DNA of 36,473 nt from Lentilactobacillus parafarraginis DSM 18390 = JCM 14109 (GCF_001435895.1 NZ_AZFZ01000012.1:1-36473); one strand, 5' to 3'; shown: positions 1 through 9,088, numbered from the stretch's first letter. The notes: generated by a model from the sequence alone, not told the origin. Program-made: numbers and translations.

Positions 1-208
1 CTGAAATAAAGTTTTCAGACGGACCCTAATTAAAATATATCTTTTAACGCCTCTTCCAAAAATAAATTACAATTAATTTTTATTTGCGCTTCACGAAGCA
101 ATTAATCAAAAACTCAATAATATAATAAATCCAGTGGAAGTAAGTTTATAGAAAATATATTCTGACGTCCACTAGATTCTTTATGATGAGCAGTCTATTG
201 TCATTCTG

Positions 209-1080
209 TTATGGATCTCTATGGATATAATCTCCACTGACCAATATGTCAGTACTCTTAAAGAGATAATTGGGGCCCCCCCTCTTCGTCACTCCAATCA
301 TCACCGCCCCGACTACCACCAATACCAACCCGGCCAAAATAAACCATTCCTGCATGCTGGTTTTCTTTTCGTGAAGAATGAACAGCCCGCCCAAGGTTGC
401 AATGACTACGTTAAACTGAGGGGGGTAAAGCCAACGCCACACCATTGAATTGATTTGAAAGTAAAATGCCGATGTTAGCAATCGCGAAGCAAAAGCCGGT
501 CGGAATATTTTGAAAGCTTTTTTGCTAAAAATATCCTGCCACCGGATCGTCCCGACGATGATCATCATCGCCACCAAAGTCGCTATGACCTGGGGAAACA
601 GAATATCCCAACCGTTTAGCCCAAAGATTCGCGGGAAAACCGCGTAGCCGACGTTAGCGGCCGCCGAAAAGGTCAGAACGATTAGTCCACCCCCCCAATG
701 TTGGTCCCAGCATTCTCTGGGCGATCCTTATAGTAGGTCGTCAGGTAGATTCCTAAAATAGTAATTGCCAGGGTGCCAAATCCTAATATGTATTGCCATA
801 GGTACGGGCACTCCTGAAAGTAAAACACCCCAAATAATGCCGATTTCAACTGCTCCCCAGTTGAAATCGGCATTGCCTATGATAGTCCCATCATATCAAA
901 CGACTTAACCTGCAGAATATTGGCCACATACCAGGACACCCCGCAAAGAACTGAGCCCCAAATTAATCCCTTGGTAATTTGCGCTGGTCGATGAATCATC
1001 AGCGCGCAAATGGCAAATAAGAACACGCACAAGGCCCATCAGTAAATCCGTCACAGGATCGCCTTCTTCTCATCACATGG
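209..1080 (-). pseudogene. Decayed GRP-family (GlcU/RbsU-like) sugar transporter
   Basis: Fragments in several minus-strand frames join into the middle and C-terminal part of a glucose/ribose porter (GRP) family membrane protein. In order they read GDPVTDLLMGLV, FLFAICALMIHRPAQITKG, MPISTGEQLKSALFGVFYF, IPTGFCFAIANIGILLSNQ and NVVIATLGGLFILHEKKT. I count at least five lesions: a frame change near 1035, a TAG at about 892-894 where the family has a Lys/Arg before MPISTG, a frame change in the C-run near 690-697, one near 511-515 (a lost A in an A-run), and one near 435-445. The N-terminal membrane segments are missing. Intact relatives have about 290 residues and ten membrane helices. It cannot make a working transporter as read. 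The 208 bases to its left are AT-rich and hold no gene that I can see. Confidence 0.85.
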
Positions 1081-1233
1081 TAGATAACTAATCTGTCATA
1101 ATGATTACCTTTAAGATGTGGCAACACAATGCGTTGCGTATCTTTTCATTAAATATCTCAAAAAAACACGCCACCAGTTAGCCAAAAACGATTCCCACCA
1201 TCCTCAGCTAACTACCGCCGTGCTTTCCAAATT

Positions 1234-1992
1234 TTAGCGATTCTTTGGCTTCCCAATCAACCCCAACAACCGTCGCCGAAACGCCCCGTATGCGGGTTCG
1301 CCCGACAAATCCGAAATATCTTTCTTGAAATACGGATTCGCTTCCACGCTCACGATCGTTCCGGGGTGCTGGTTAATCACAATGATGTTTTGCCCTAAGA
1401 AGAGGGCCTCATCAATGTCGTGGGTAATCGCAATCACGCAATTTTGCGTCGTTTCCCACAAATTTAACAAGATGTCATGCATGTCACTGCGGGTCGCGTT
1501 ATCCAGCGCGCTGAACGACTCATCCAGCATTAGGATTGGCGGCCGATTGATAAATTCCCGGGCAAGGGCCACCCGCTGTTTCAGGCCACCAGAAAGCTCA
1601 TAGATCGCCGCGTCCCGATAATCAGTCAACCCCGTCTGAGCCAGCAAACGCGCTAAGCGGTCCTGAATTTCCGGATCATTCAGATGGCGCATCTTCGGCC
1701 CAAACAGAATATTGTCCGCCACCGTCAGCCACGGAAACAGCGCCATGTCCTGAAAGACCATCCCCCGCTGCCAATCCGGCTGATCAATCGCTTTTCCCGC
1801 CATCTTAATTTGGCCGGTGGATGGGTGATCGTAGCCGGCAATCAAGTTAAGGAGGGTCGTTTTGCCAATTCCCGACGGCCCGATCACGACGTTGAGCGAA
1901 TTACTTTCCAAATTCAGATTAATATTCTTCAGTGAGGGGTCACACGACCCGGCATACTTAAAATCAACGTTTTCAATGGTTAACAGGCTCAT
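1234..1992 (-). CDS. ABC transporter ATP-binding protein, sulfonate/taurine/nitrate type
   Basis: This is the 252-residue ATPase of an ABC importer of the NitT/TauT class, on the inner face of the membrane. Walker A is GPSGIGKTT (residues 38-46), the Q-loop lies in MVFQDMALFPW, the signature is LSGGLKQRVALARE, Walker B is ILMLDESFSALD and the H-loop is AITHDIDEA; all are intact. Its ATG overlaps the TGA of the binding-protein gene as ATGA, so the two are translationally coupled. It is the last gene of a three-gene operon (permease, binding protein, ATPase). Family membership is certain. The substrate (alkanesulfonate, taurine or another small sulfur or pyrimidine-type compound) cannot be read from the sequence, although the neighbouring thiosulfate genes favour a sulfur source. 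Confidence 0.93.
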   Translation of the reverse strand: MSLLTIENVDFKYAGSCDPSLKNINLNLESNSLNVVIGPSGIGKTTLLNLIAGYDHPSTGQIKMAGKAIDQPDWQRGMVFQDMALFPWLTVADNILFGPKMRHLNDPEIQDRLARLLAQTGLTDYRDAAIYELSGGLKQRVALAREFINRPPILMLDESFSALDNATRSDMHDILLNLWETTQNCVIAITHDIDEALFLGQNIIVINQHPGTIVSVEANPYFKKDISDLSGEPAYGAFRRRLLGLIGKPKNR

Positions 1993-3008
1993 GATAATCC
2001 CTCCCGAGGCATAAATTCAGACGTGACAAACCGGCAGCAGTCCGCGTAACTCGGCGTGCTATTCAAGGTCTGCTGGTCGCACATAAACTGGCAGGCGGCG
2101 TAGAACTGCTTGGTAAACGTCGTGTCCGTGAAGGCTGCCATCTGCCGGGACGGCACCCACCTGGCCGTCCCAATTTGCTTCTTGGTTGCCTGGGGGCTTA
2201 GCTTCAAATTAGCGGCTGTGCTGCGATAAACCATTTGCGGATCGTGCCGATAATCATCATGGATCCGGGCCAGGCAATTGACGAACGCCCGCAAGACTTG
2301 AGGATGATGCTTGATAAACCGGTTGCTGGCCAACGTCACGTTCGCCGTTAAGCGGCCCTGGCGTGCTAAATTCTGACTGTCAGCCAATTTAACCCGTTGA
2401 TTCAAATTCGACAGACTCGGTTCCCATGTGTAGGCGCCATCAATGTCCCCCCGATGCCACGCGGCAACAATTTCTTCGGTTTGCATGTCCACCAAATCAA
2501 CCTTTCCCAGCAAATGGTGCTTCTTCAATAGCATCATTAAGCTATAGTGCGACGTCGAGGCAAACGGCGTGGCAATTTTTTTGCCCTTTAAATCCTGCCA
2601 GTGGTGAATGCCACTGCTTTTCTGGACAACTAATTGTTCATTACTGCCGATCACGTCATTGACCCACACCAGTTTTGCCGGCAAGTGGGCCGCCATGGCG
2701 ACGACCGCGTTGGTATCACCCATCGTGGCAACGTCGATACTATTTGACATCAGGGCCTTATTGGCATCCACTCCCGAATCAAAGGTGACAAATTGGGCCC
2801 GGTAGCCGCGTTTTTCAAAAGTCTTCTTTAACAATCCCGTTTGCCGGGCAGTCGTGACATCGTTTGGAACCCGCAAAACACCAATTCGAATGACCCGGTT
2901 AACTGGCTGCTCACCAGCCGGGTGCTTTCCATTCGCCATTGAAAATCCCGAAAGGCAAACCAACAGAAGCAACAACCCTAATAATGCGAATCGTTTCAAT
3001 CTTTTCAT
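1989..3008 (-). CDS. ABC transporter substrate-binding protein, SsuA/TauA-like
   Basis: A 339-residue exported binding protein. The N-terminus MKRLKRF followed by a leucine-rich stretch is a signal peptide. A Cys lies in the hydrophobic core (LLVCLSG), but the residues before it do not make a good lipobox, so lipoprotein anchoring is uncertain. The mature part begins with VIRIGVLRVPNDVTTARQTG and carries MSNSIDVATMGDTNAV and WHRGDIDGAYTWEPSL, typical of the NMT1/SsuA/TauA fold. I chose the ATG at 3008 rather than the one six codons upstream because it overlaps the permease TGA by one base (TGATG) and has a G-rich ribosome site just before it. The protein should deliver ligand to the membrane permease and ATPase of the same operon. 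Ligand unknown; sulfonate or taurine-like is an inference from family and context. Confidence 0.88.
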   Translation of the reverse strand: MKRLKRFALLGLLLLLVCLSGFSMANGKHPAGEQPVNRVIRIGVLRVPNDVTTARQTGLLKKTFEKRGYRAQFVTFDSGVDANKALMSNSIDVATMGDTNAVVAMAAHLPAKLVWVNDVIGSNEQLVVQKSSGIHHWQDLKGKKIATPFASTSHYSLMMLLKKHHLLGKVDLVDMQTEEIVAAWHRGDIDGAYTWEPSLSNLNQRVKLADSQNLARQGRLTANVTLASNRFIKHHPQVLRAFVNCLARIHDDYRHDPQMVYRSTAANLKLSPQATKKQIGTARWVPSRQMAAFTDTTFTKQFYAACQFMCDQQTLNSTPSYADCCRFVTSEFMPREGLS

Positions 3009-3787
3009 CAGAATTTCCCCCGCCAATGCACAACCCGATTTTCAACCAACTTGATCATCCAATCCAGCACGACGCCAGTCACGCCCAGGACGATAATCCC
3101 GACAAACATCACGTCACTCTTTAAATAATGCGACGCGTCAACGATCATCCAACCGATACCGGCAGATGCCGCAAACATTTCCGCTGAGACAATCGTCGTG
3201 TACGCGACCCCAACGGCAGACCGGACGCCGGTAAAGACGTCGGGCAGCGCCGCTGGAAACACCACGTGAAAGAAGATTTGCCGTTGATCCGCGCCCAACG
3301 AGGACGCCCCGCGAATGTATTCTCGATTAATCTTGACGACCGCGTCAAAACACGCCAGGTAAATCGGCGGTAAGGCCGCCAGAAACAGTAAGGTCACTTT
3401 CGACGTTTCACCAATGCCCAGCCATAAAATCAGCAGGGTATAGTAAGCCAACGGTGGAATCGGTCGGATAAACTGCACGATCGGGTCAACCACCGCTTTG
3501 ACGGTTGGCACGTACCCACTCAAAAGTCCCAGCGGAATGCCAATCACGATGGCCAGCACAACGGCAACTAGCAGCCGCCCCAACGTAATTAAATAGTGCT
3601 GGTACAGCAAAGTGCCATTGTACCCAACCAGACATAAATTAATGAACGTCTGCCCCACTCGCAGCGGTGACGGCAACAATACCGGAGAAATCAGCTTCAA
3701 AGACGTCACCGTGCTCCATAGAATGATGATGACCGCGGTCGTCGCCAAACTAATATTGAATGACCGTAACCGACGTTTTTTCTGCAT
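3008..3787 (-). CDS. ABC transporter permease, SsuC/TauC-like
   Basis: A 259-residue membrane permease of the NitT/TauT class with about six helices. The ABC-coupling loop reads EYIRGASSLGADQRQIFFHVVFPAALP in two adjoining pieces, the usual EAA motif. The start at 3787 is chosen because GGAGG lies 8-12 bases upstream and the protein then begins MQKKRRLRSFN, a normal positive N-terminus. A start 29 codons upstream would add a Cys/Trp/Arg-rich extension with no homology that I recognise. It is the first gene of the operon and would form the channel for the binding protein and ATPase that follow. The 179 bases between it and the CoA-disulfide reductase gene upstream contain no clear terminator, so it may have its own promoter or be partly read from the sulfur genes. 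Confidence 0.9.
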   Translation of the reverse strand: MQKKRRLRSFNISLATTAVIIILWSTVTSLKLISPVLLPSPLRVGQTFINLCLVGYNGTLLYQHYLITLGRLLVAVVLAIVIGIPLGLLSGYVPTVKAVVDPIVQFIRPIPPLAYYTLLILWLGIGETSKVTLLFLAALPPIYLACFDAVVKINREYIRGASSLGADQRQIFFHVVFPAALPDVFTGVRSAVGVAYTTIVSAEMFAASAGIGWMIVDASHYLKSDVMFVGIIVLGVTGVVLDWMIKLVENRVVHWRGKF

Positions 3788-3966
3788 CTTTTTTTCCTCC
3801 TTTGCTTGGTCACCGGAATGACTGGGTTGCCAGCATCTTAATCGACAAGCGCGCAACCATACGATTTTATTCATGAATCACGATCAGGGTTAGAACAAAC
3901 CACTCATTTGCCCTAGCCCTAATCGACACTATGATACGAAAGCCATCTTGATTTTAACGACCCGGT

Positions 3967-5670
3967 TTACAGTAAATCGAATCGGTATTCCGTCATAATC
4001 GGCTCTCTTTTTTCGGTCACGTCCCGGTAGTACTCTTCCTCACTAATTCCCAGGAATGAGCCGGAAATATTGTAAATGTTGGTGTAACCCATATTGTTCA
4101 GCGCCCGAACCACGTTATAGCTCCGTTGGCCGCTTAGGCAGTGAACGTAAACTGGCCGACCGGTTGGAATTTCATCTAACCGATCCCGGAACTCGCTCAT
4201 CGGAATGTTGATCGCATTCTTGATATGGCCCGCTTCGTATTCAAACTTCTCACGGACATCAATGATGGTTGCCCCGGATTCAACTAATGAGCGAACCTCC
4301 GAAACGTTGACCTGCTTGTACTCATCATTCAAAATGTTGGTAGCCACCAGACCGGCCATGTTAACGGCATTCTTAGCGGTACTAAACATTGGCTGGTAGC
4401 ACAATTCCAAGCTTTCTAAATCTTCAACGTATTGGTGATTGGTAATCATTGCGGCAATGACATCCACTTGTTTATCAACGGCACTTTCACCAACTGCTTG
4501 AGCGCCCAAGATTTCCCCGGTTGGGTAAGCAAATACCAGTTTGAAGTAAAGGGGCTTGGCATTTGGCATCAACGCCACTTTATCCTTTGGAATCACCATG
4601 ACGGACCGGTAATCAATCTTTTCGTCCTGACACTGCTTTTCAGTTAAGCCAGTTGACGCAACGTTCATTTCGAAAACTGGAATGCATTGGGAACCGATAA
4701 TCCCGCGATTGCGGATCTGACGACCATATACATGATCAACTGCTTGGCGGGCTTCCAATTGGGCTGGAAATGCCAAATTCAGTTTGGCCGGTTTGCGGGT
4801 CATGCGGTTGGTTAATTCAATGGCATCGCCGACTGCATAGATGTGAGGTAAATTGGTTTGGTAGTTCTGATCCACCTTAATGCCGCCGGTAACTCCCAGC
4901 TTGATACCGGTCTTTTTGGCAAGCTCCGTATCGGGTTTAACGCCGACCGCCATAATGACGGCGCCGCTCTTCACAGTTTTGCCGGATGCCAAGGTGATAT
5001 CGTCATCAGTAATTTCGGTTAACGTATCGTTGGTAATCACGTCAACGTCATGATCAATCATCGTCTTCTGGATAATTTGGGCCATGTCATCATCGATCGT
5101 GCCCAGAATATGCGGCATCCCTTCGACCAAGGTCACGTGATAGCCACCCTTATTCATGTTCTCAGCGGTTTCAATTCCAATAAAGCCGCCGCCAATCACT
5201 GAGACATCCTTAATTTGGTTATCATCCAAGAAGCTCTTAATCTTCTTAATGTCCACCACGTTACGGATAGTGAAGACATTTTCATGATCAATCCCCTTGA
5301 TTGAGCGGGGCAAGATTGGAGTGGCTCCTGGTGATAGGAATAATTCATCGTAGTCTTCTGCGGTCACGTCATCGGTTAAGACGTTACGAACCTCGACCGT
5401 TTTAGCGATTGGGTTAATCCCAACGACCTCATGATTAACAATTGCATCGATATTGTACTGGGCCTTGAACTGCTTGGGATCCATCAACACGATGTCCTCA
5501 GCGTCCGCAATGGTGCCTGATAAATGATAGGGAAGCGCGCAATTTGAAAATGAAACGTTGGGTCCCTTTTCAAACATGACCACCTTTGCGTCCTCATCTA
5601 ACCGCCGAGCTCTCGCAGCTACGGATGCCCCACCAGCAACGCCGCCAATAACAACAATCTTTTTACTCAT
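3967..5670 (-). CDS. CoA-disulfide reductase with C-terminal rhodanese domain
   Basis: A 567-residue flavoprotein of the pyridine-nucleotide disulfide reductase family. The FAD-binding motif is VVIGGVAGGASVAARAR near the N-terminus, the single redox cysteine is Cys44 in SFSNCALPYHLSG, the NAD(P)H-binding motif is VIGGGFIGIETAENM, and the second FAD motif ends in IYAVGDAIEL. From about residue 455 a rhodanese domain follows: DVREKFEYEAGHI and the active loop HCLSGQRS with Cys511. Such CoADR-rhodanese fusions reduce CoA disulfide, CoA persulfide or polysulfide with NAD(P)H in the cytoplasm. The gene starts 17 bases after the thiosulfate-type transporter, so the pair is an operon: import of a sulfane-sulfur compound, transfer by the rhodanese, reduction by the flavin domain. 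The fusion and active sites are seen directly; the physiological substrate is inferred. Confidence 0.92.
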   Translation of the reverse strand: MSKKIVVIGGVAGGASVAARARRLDEDAKVVMFEKGPNVSFSNCALPYHLSGTIADAEDIVLMDPKQFKAQYNIDAIVNHEVVGINPIAKTVEVRNVLTDDVTAEDYDELFLSPGATPILPRSIKGIDHENVFTIRNVVDIKKIKSFLDDNQIKDVSVIGGGFIGIETAENMNKGGYHVTLVEGMPHILGTIDDDMAQIIQKTMIDHDVDVITNDTLTEITDDDITLASGKTVKSGAVIMAVGVKPDTELAKKTGIKLGVTGGIKVDQNYQTNLPHIYAVGDAIELTNRMTRKPAKLNLAFPAQLEARQAVDHVYGRQIRNRGIIGSQCIPVFEMNVASTGLTEKQCQDEKIDYRSVMVIPKDKVALMPNAKPLYFKLVFAYPTGEILGAQAVGESAVDKQVDVIAAMITNHQYVEDLESLELCYQPMFSTAKNAVNMAGLVATNILNDEYKQVNVSEVRSLVESGATIIDVREKFEYEAGHIKNAINIPMSEFRDRLDEIPTGRPVYVHCLSGQRSYNVVRALNNMGYTNIYNISGSFLGISEEEYYRDVTEKREPIMTEYRFDLL

Positions 5671-5687
5671 AATATCCGATCTCCTTT

Positions 5688-7031
5688 TTAGTTTGAACTT
5701 GTTGAAAACAATGGTTTACGTGATACCTTGTACGTTGGGCACAGGGCAATCTTGCCTGCAAACAGCTTGATTGCGACCGCGCCGCCCAAAATTAAGAATG
5801 CCATGAAGATGTAACCGTGAACTGAGAAGTTGGTAATTGAGGAGTATAGCGCGCCGATGTTGCACCCCCGGGCCATTCGTGAACCGAGGCCCATCAAGGC
5901 ACCGCCAACCTCGTAACCGCCGAAGTCACGCAGGGTCATCTTGAACTTCATGCTGAAGCGGCCGGCAAGCAGAAAGGCGATTAACGCCCCAACCACAATC
6001 CCAATGTTTCGGATCGTGCCGCCATCAACCAGCAGGGAATGCTGCATGGCAGTGGCGGTTTCGTCAAAGGCCGGCGAGGTAAATTTCATCCCGAACAGCC
6101 CCAGAAACTTTTGATCCAGGCTAACAAACGGGGTGGTGACGCCCCAGGCCTTGCCGGTGGTCGTGAGAATGAAGACCGATGCGACGGCAATTCCAACCGA
6201 TCCGGTCACAAACGTCCAGCGTTGAACGAAGAACCGGTGATACGTTTTCCACGACCAAAGCTTAAATGGTTCCTCAGGATCGTCTTGAAGCGGCTTCTCA
6301 AAGGATTCCCAGTCAGACTTGGGATCCAGGTAAACCCCCTGGCGTTTCTTGCGATTTTCGTAACGCTTCAAAATCACGTACAGAATCAGCATCATGCCAA
6401 GCGTCAGCGCGATGGCACCGCCATAGCCGACGTACTGGGGCAGCCAGGCATTAATCCCAACCTTGCCGATCGCCGTGTTATCAAGCTGATAGCCAATGTA
6501 CTGGCCGGGAGCGGCAAACAAGACGAAGAACGGAAACGCCATCCAGGCATGACCCTCACCTTCCCCAAAATCAGAAAGGGTTCCTGACGCGCAGCCGCCA
6601 GCCATTAACATGCCCATTCCAAACAGGAAACCACCCAGCATAACTGAGATATTGCCAATTCGAACGTTTTGGGTTCCGGGGATAATTGACTGACCTGGAT
6701 TGGTAATCTTCCAGGCCGGCAAAGCCCCCTTGCTGGCGGCAAACCATTGAATCCCAACGTTTACGATGGCGGTGACTGCCAGTAAAATAATAATGGCTGT
6801 TGCCAGGCTGCCCTCACCACGATAGAAGGTTCGCTTCACCCCGCCGGCAAATCCGAACCGTGATCGGGTCAGCACGTAGCCAATCATCAATCCGGCAACC
6901 AGGTAAACCGGTAAGTTACCGTCAATAATGTGAAGGTATTCACCCCACCCAATCATCAGGACAAGAACAAGCAATCCTATTAATGGCTGACGTTTACTCA
7001 ATCCATTTTTCTCTAAACCGTCCGCTATCAT
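5688..7031 (-). CDS. YeeE/YedE family transporter, probable thiosulfate importer
   Basis: A 447-residue polytopic membrane protein with two homologous halves of the YeeE/YedE (sulf_transp) family. Conserved cysteines lie in MLMAGGCASGTLSDFGEG in the first half and in RMARGCNIGALYSSI in the second; in the structurally known thiosulfate importer of this family, comparable cysteines relay thiosulfate across the membrane. A third Cys lies in IALCPTYK at the C-terminus. A GGAGGT ribosome site sits six bases before the ATG. It is the first gene of a two-gene operon with the CoADR-rhodanese and is divergent from a LysR regulator. Thiosulfate as substrate is an inference from family and from the rhodanese partner; another sulfur or selenium compound is possible. 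Confidence 0.85.
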   Translation of the reverse strand: MIADGLEKNGLSKRQPLIGLLVLVLMIGWGEYLHIIDGNLPVYLVAGLMIGYVLTRSRFGFAGGVKRTFYRGEGSLATAIIILLAVTAIVNVGIQWFAASKGALPAWKITNPGQSIIPGTQNVRIGNISVMLGGFLFGMGMLMAGGCASGTLSDFGEGEGHAWMAFPFFVLFAAPGQYIGYQLDNTAIGKVGINAWLPQYVGYGGAIALTLGMMLILYVILKRYENRKKRQGVYLDPKSDWESFEKPLQDDPEEPFKLWSWKTYHRFFVQRWTFVTGSVGIAVASVFILTTTGKAWGVTTPFVSLDQKFLGLFGMKFTSPAFDETATAMQHSLLVDGGTIRNIGIVVGALIAFLLAGRFSMKFKMTLRDFGGYEVGGALMGLGSRMARGCNIGALYSSITNFSVHGYIFMAFLILGGAVAIKLFAGKIALCPTYKVSRKPLFSTSSN

Positions 7032-7099
7032 GTTGCACCTCCAGATATTGTTAATTTATTCACGATTACAGTGTAACCGCTACCAGCCACTGCCGTAAA

Positions 7100-7140
7100 A
7101 TACTTATCGGGTAGCGGGGGTATAGCCTGTAGGGTATAAT
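7100..7140 (+). promoter_or_regulatory. Probable lysR promoter and LysR-type operator
   Basis: The 130-base divergent region between the transporter and the LysR gene has TATAAT at 7135-7140 for the rightward gene and no good -35. An interrupted dyad, ATAC (7100-7103) with GTAT (7120-7123), sits just upstream and could be the binding site of the divergent regulator. The -10 is clear; the operator is a guess from position and symmetry. Confidence 0.4.
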
Positions 7141-7161
7141 ATTGATGGGAGGGCTTTCATC

Positions 7162-8082
7162 ATGAACGATACGTCAATCTTATTGAACTATTTACGGGCA
7201 ATTACCGCCAGCGGCAGCATTTCCGCGGCTGCCCGCCAGCTTTACATTTCGCAGCCATACTTGAGCCGTTATATCCACGAAAAGGAAGCCGAATTGGGGA
7301 TCACCCTGCTCAATCGTAAGACGCACCCGATCTCACTGACTGACGGCGGCGCCAAATACCTGCAGGGAATCGAGAATTTGGACAATCAGTACAAATCACT
7401 AGTCAGCGAAGTCAACGAAATGACCTATAACCAAAAGGCCAACATCCGGATCGGCATTAACCAGTCAATTTCCAGTCAGTTATTGCCGAAACTGATCGCC
7501 CACTACACCACGGAGTTTCCGGGGAGAAAAGTGTTCGTCAAGGAAGGCCCTTCCAGTCAGATGGAGGACCAGCTGCTCAATCACCAAATCGACGTTCACG
7601 TGAGAATGCTGCCGATTTTTCCAAATGAAATTATGTATCAGGAACTCTGCGATTCACCGGTGTACTTGATCATTAACCGTTCGTGTCCGCTATACCGGCG
7701 GGCCAACGATCAGGTCATCACCGCCGATTTCCCGCTTAAAGAGATCGGCGGATCCGACATGATCTTTCTGCATTCCGGCTCCGGATTTATGCGGTTAATT
7801 GAACTATTTTTAGCCAATAACAAGCTGCCGCTGAACCAAAAGTACGAGGTTAAGTACTTAGAAACGGCCGCCAACATGGCCTACGAAGGCCTGGGGTGCA
7901 CGTTTGTGCCGGGGATGTTTCTTCACGAAACGTTTAATCCTAATAAGTGCAACGTGCTCAAAATTCCGACTGACAAAATTCCCCTTAAACTGGTTGTGTC
8001 TTACTTGAAGGATTCCGCCCTCAATGAGGTTGTGCAGGAATTCGTTAAAGTGGCAACGAACACCGCCATCTTCACCGGCTGA
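7162..8082 (+). CDS. LysR family transcriptional regulator
   Basis: A 306-residue LysR-type regulator. The N-terminal winged helix-turn-helix reads SGSISAAARQLYISQPYLS (residues 17-35), followed by the linker helix and a periplasmic-binding-protein-like effector domain from about residue 90 (NIRIGINQSISSQLLPKLIA). A GGGAGGG ribosome site precedes the ATG. It is divergent from the thiosulfate-type transporter and CoADR-rhodanese genes, the usual arrangement for a LysR protein that controls its neighbour, so a sulfur-responsive role (like CysB or CymR analogues) is likely. The effector is unknown. It ends before a clear bidirectional terminator. Confidence 0.9.
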   Translation: MNDTSILLNYLRAITASGSISAAARQLYISQPYLSRYIHEKEAELGITLLNRKTHPISLTDGGAKYLQGIENLDNQYKSLVSEVNEMTYNQKANIRIGINQSISSQLLPKLIAHYTTEFPGRKVFVKEGPSSQMEDQLLNHQIDVHVRMLPIFPNEIMYQELCDSPVYLIINRSCPLYRRANDQVITADFPLKEIGGSDMIFLHSGSGFMRLIELFLANNKLPLNQKYEVKYLETAANMAYEGLGCTFVPGMFLHETFNPNKCNVLKIPTDKIPLKLVVSYLKDSALNEVVQEFVKVATNTAIFTG

Positions 8083-8116
8083 GGCCTCAGGCAGCTAATT
8101 GCTAAATTGCCATATC

Positions 8117-8164
8117 AAAAGCCGTCCAGATTGTCCGATTGGGACAATTCTGAACGGCTTTTTG
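8117..8164. terminator. Bidirectional terminator
   Basis: A long hairpin (AAAAGCCGTCCAGA, then GTCC/GGAC inside, closing with ACGGCTTTTT) is flanked by T-runs on both strands. It lies between the rightward lysR gene and the leftward phosphatase gene and serves both. Confidence 0.85.
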
Positions 8165-8203
8165 TGTAGGGCCATTTCAAATTATTAGTGTTATCGACGA
8201 CGC

Positions 8204-9088
8204 CTATTTCTCCAAATACTTATCCTGCAGCTTCGTCAAATCACTCTGAGTCAATCCAAGCCCCTTGGTTAAGAAGCCCTTCATTGACCCGTAGTGTTTT
8301 TCAGCCTGCTTGTAGGCTTCGTCCAAGTATGCTTTTTCAACGATTAGCCCATAATAATTCTTCTTAATTGTGGCCTGACTGGCGCCCTTCTTCTTGAGAG
8401 CGGCCAAGGCCTGGTCATTAGTCGTTTTGCGGTATTTATTAGATAACAGATAGTCTTTATAAATGGTTTGCTTGCTGACGCCAAGCGCGGTCATAATCAG
8501 GGCCGTGCCAAATCCGGCGCGATCCTTGCCGGCACTGCAATGCCATAAGACGGCCTTGTTGCTTGGCGTGGTCAACAATTCATGGAATAGAACCTTGTAA
8601 GCATGACGGCCCTGGGTGGAGTCGACAAAGTACTTATAATAATCGATCATCCCCGTTTGACCATTCGCAATTTTGTCATTCTGTTTGCTTTCAGCGTCGG
8701 AAACCACCGGATTCTTGACATACTTGACGCCGGCAATCTTTTTATCCGGAGCTTCCTTCATTTCTGCGGGAGTCCTGAGGTCAACGTCAACGCCTAAATG
8801 GTGCTGCTTAACCAAAACGGCTTCATCGTGAGCGGTTAAAGTGTTCAACTTCGCCGATCGAATCAGCATGTTCGGCTTAATCACCTTTCCCGATTCCGTG
8901 TGGTAGCCGCCCAGATCACGGACGTTGACGGCGCCCTGCAGCTTAATCTGTGAACCGGCAACCGGCGTAGCAGCCTTTACCTTGGTAGTTGCCGCGCTGG
9001 CAACCGGCGTAACCGCACTGGCGGCGATTGGCGTTCCCACCGCTAACAAACTGAGTGCAACAGCGAATAACGTAACTTGCTTTTTCAA
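8204..9088 (-). CDS. Secreted tyrosine-phosphatase-like protein
   Basis: A protein of about 294 residues with a Sec signal peptide (MKKQVTLFAVALSLLAVG, cleavage near the Ala-rich stretch) and a tyrosine/serine phosphatase domain of the Y_phosphatase3 type. The domain opens with NVRDLGGYHTESG and holds the catalytic loop HCSAGKDRAGFG, which fits HCxxGxxR with Cys and Arg present. I chose a TTG start at 9088 because GGAGGAGAG lies 4-12 bases before it and the protein then begins as a normal signal peptide; the upstream ATG codons at 9130 and 9103 would put the ribosome site inside the gene. Relatives act as phosphotyrosine or phosphoinositide phosphatases, and some secreted ones from pathogens act in host cells. 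Its role here is unknown. It appears to be a single-gene unit. Confidence 0.87.
   Translation of the reverse strand: MKKQVTLFAVALSLLAVGTPIAASAVTPVASAATTKVKAATPVAGSQIKLQGAVNVRDLGGYHTESGKVIKPNMLIRSAKLNTLTAHDEAVLVKQHHLGVDVDLRTPAEMKEAPDKKIAGVKYVKNPVVSDAESKQNDKIANGQTGMIDYYKYFVDSTQGRHAYKVLFHELLTTPSNKAVLWHCSAGKDRAGFGTALIMTALGVSKQTIYKDYLLSNKYRKTTNDQALAALKKKGASQATIKKNYYGLIVEKAYLDEAYKQAEKHYGSMKGFLTKGLGLTQSDLTKLQDKYLEK

Noticed and set aside
6039-6587. 182-residue plus-strand frame inside the thiosulfate-type transporter gene
   Set aside because: It is antisense to a well-supported gene, with no ribosome site or recognisable family.
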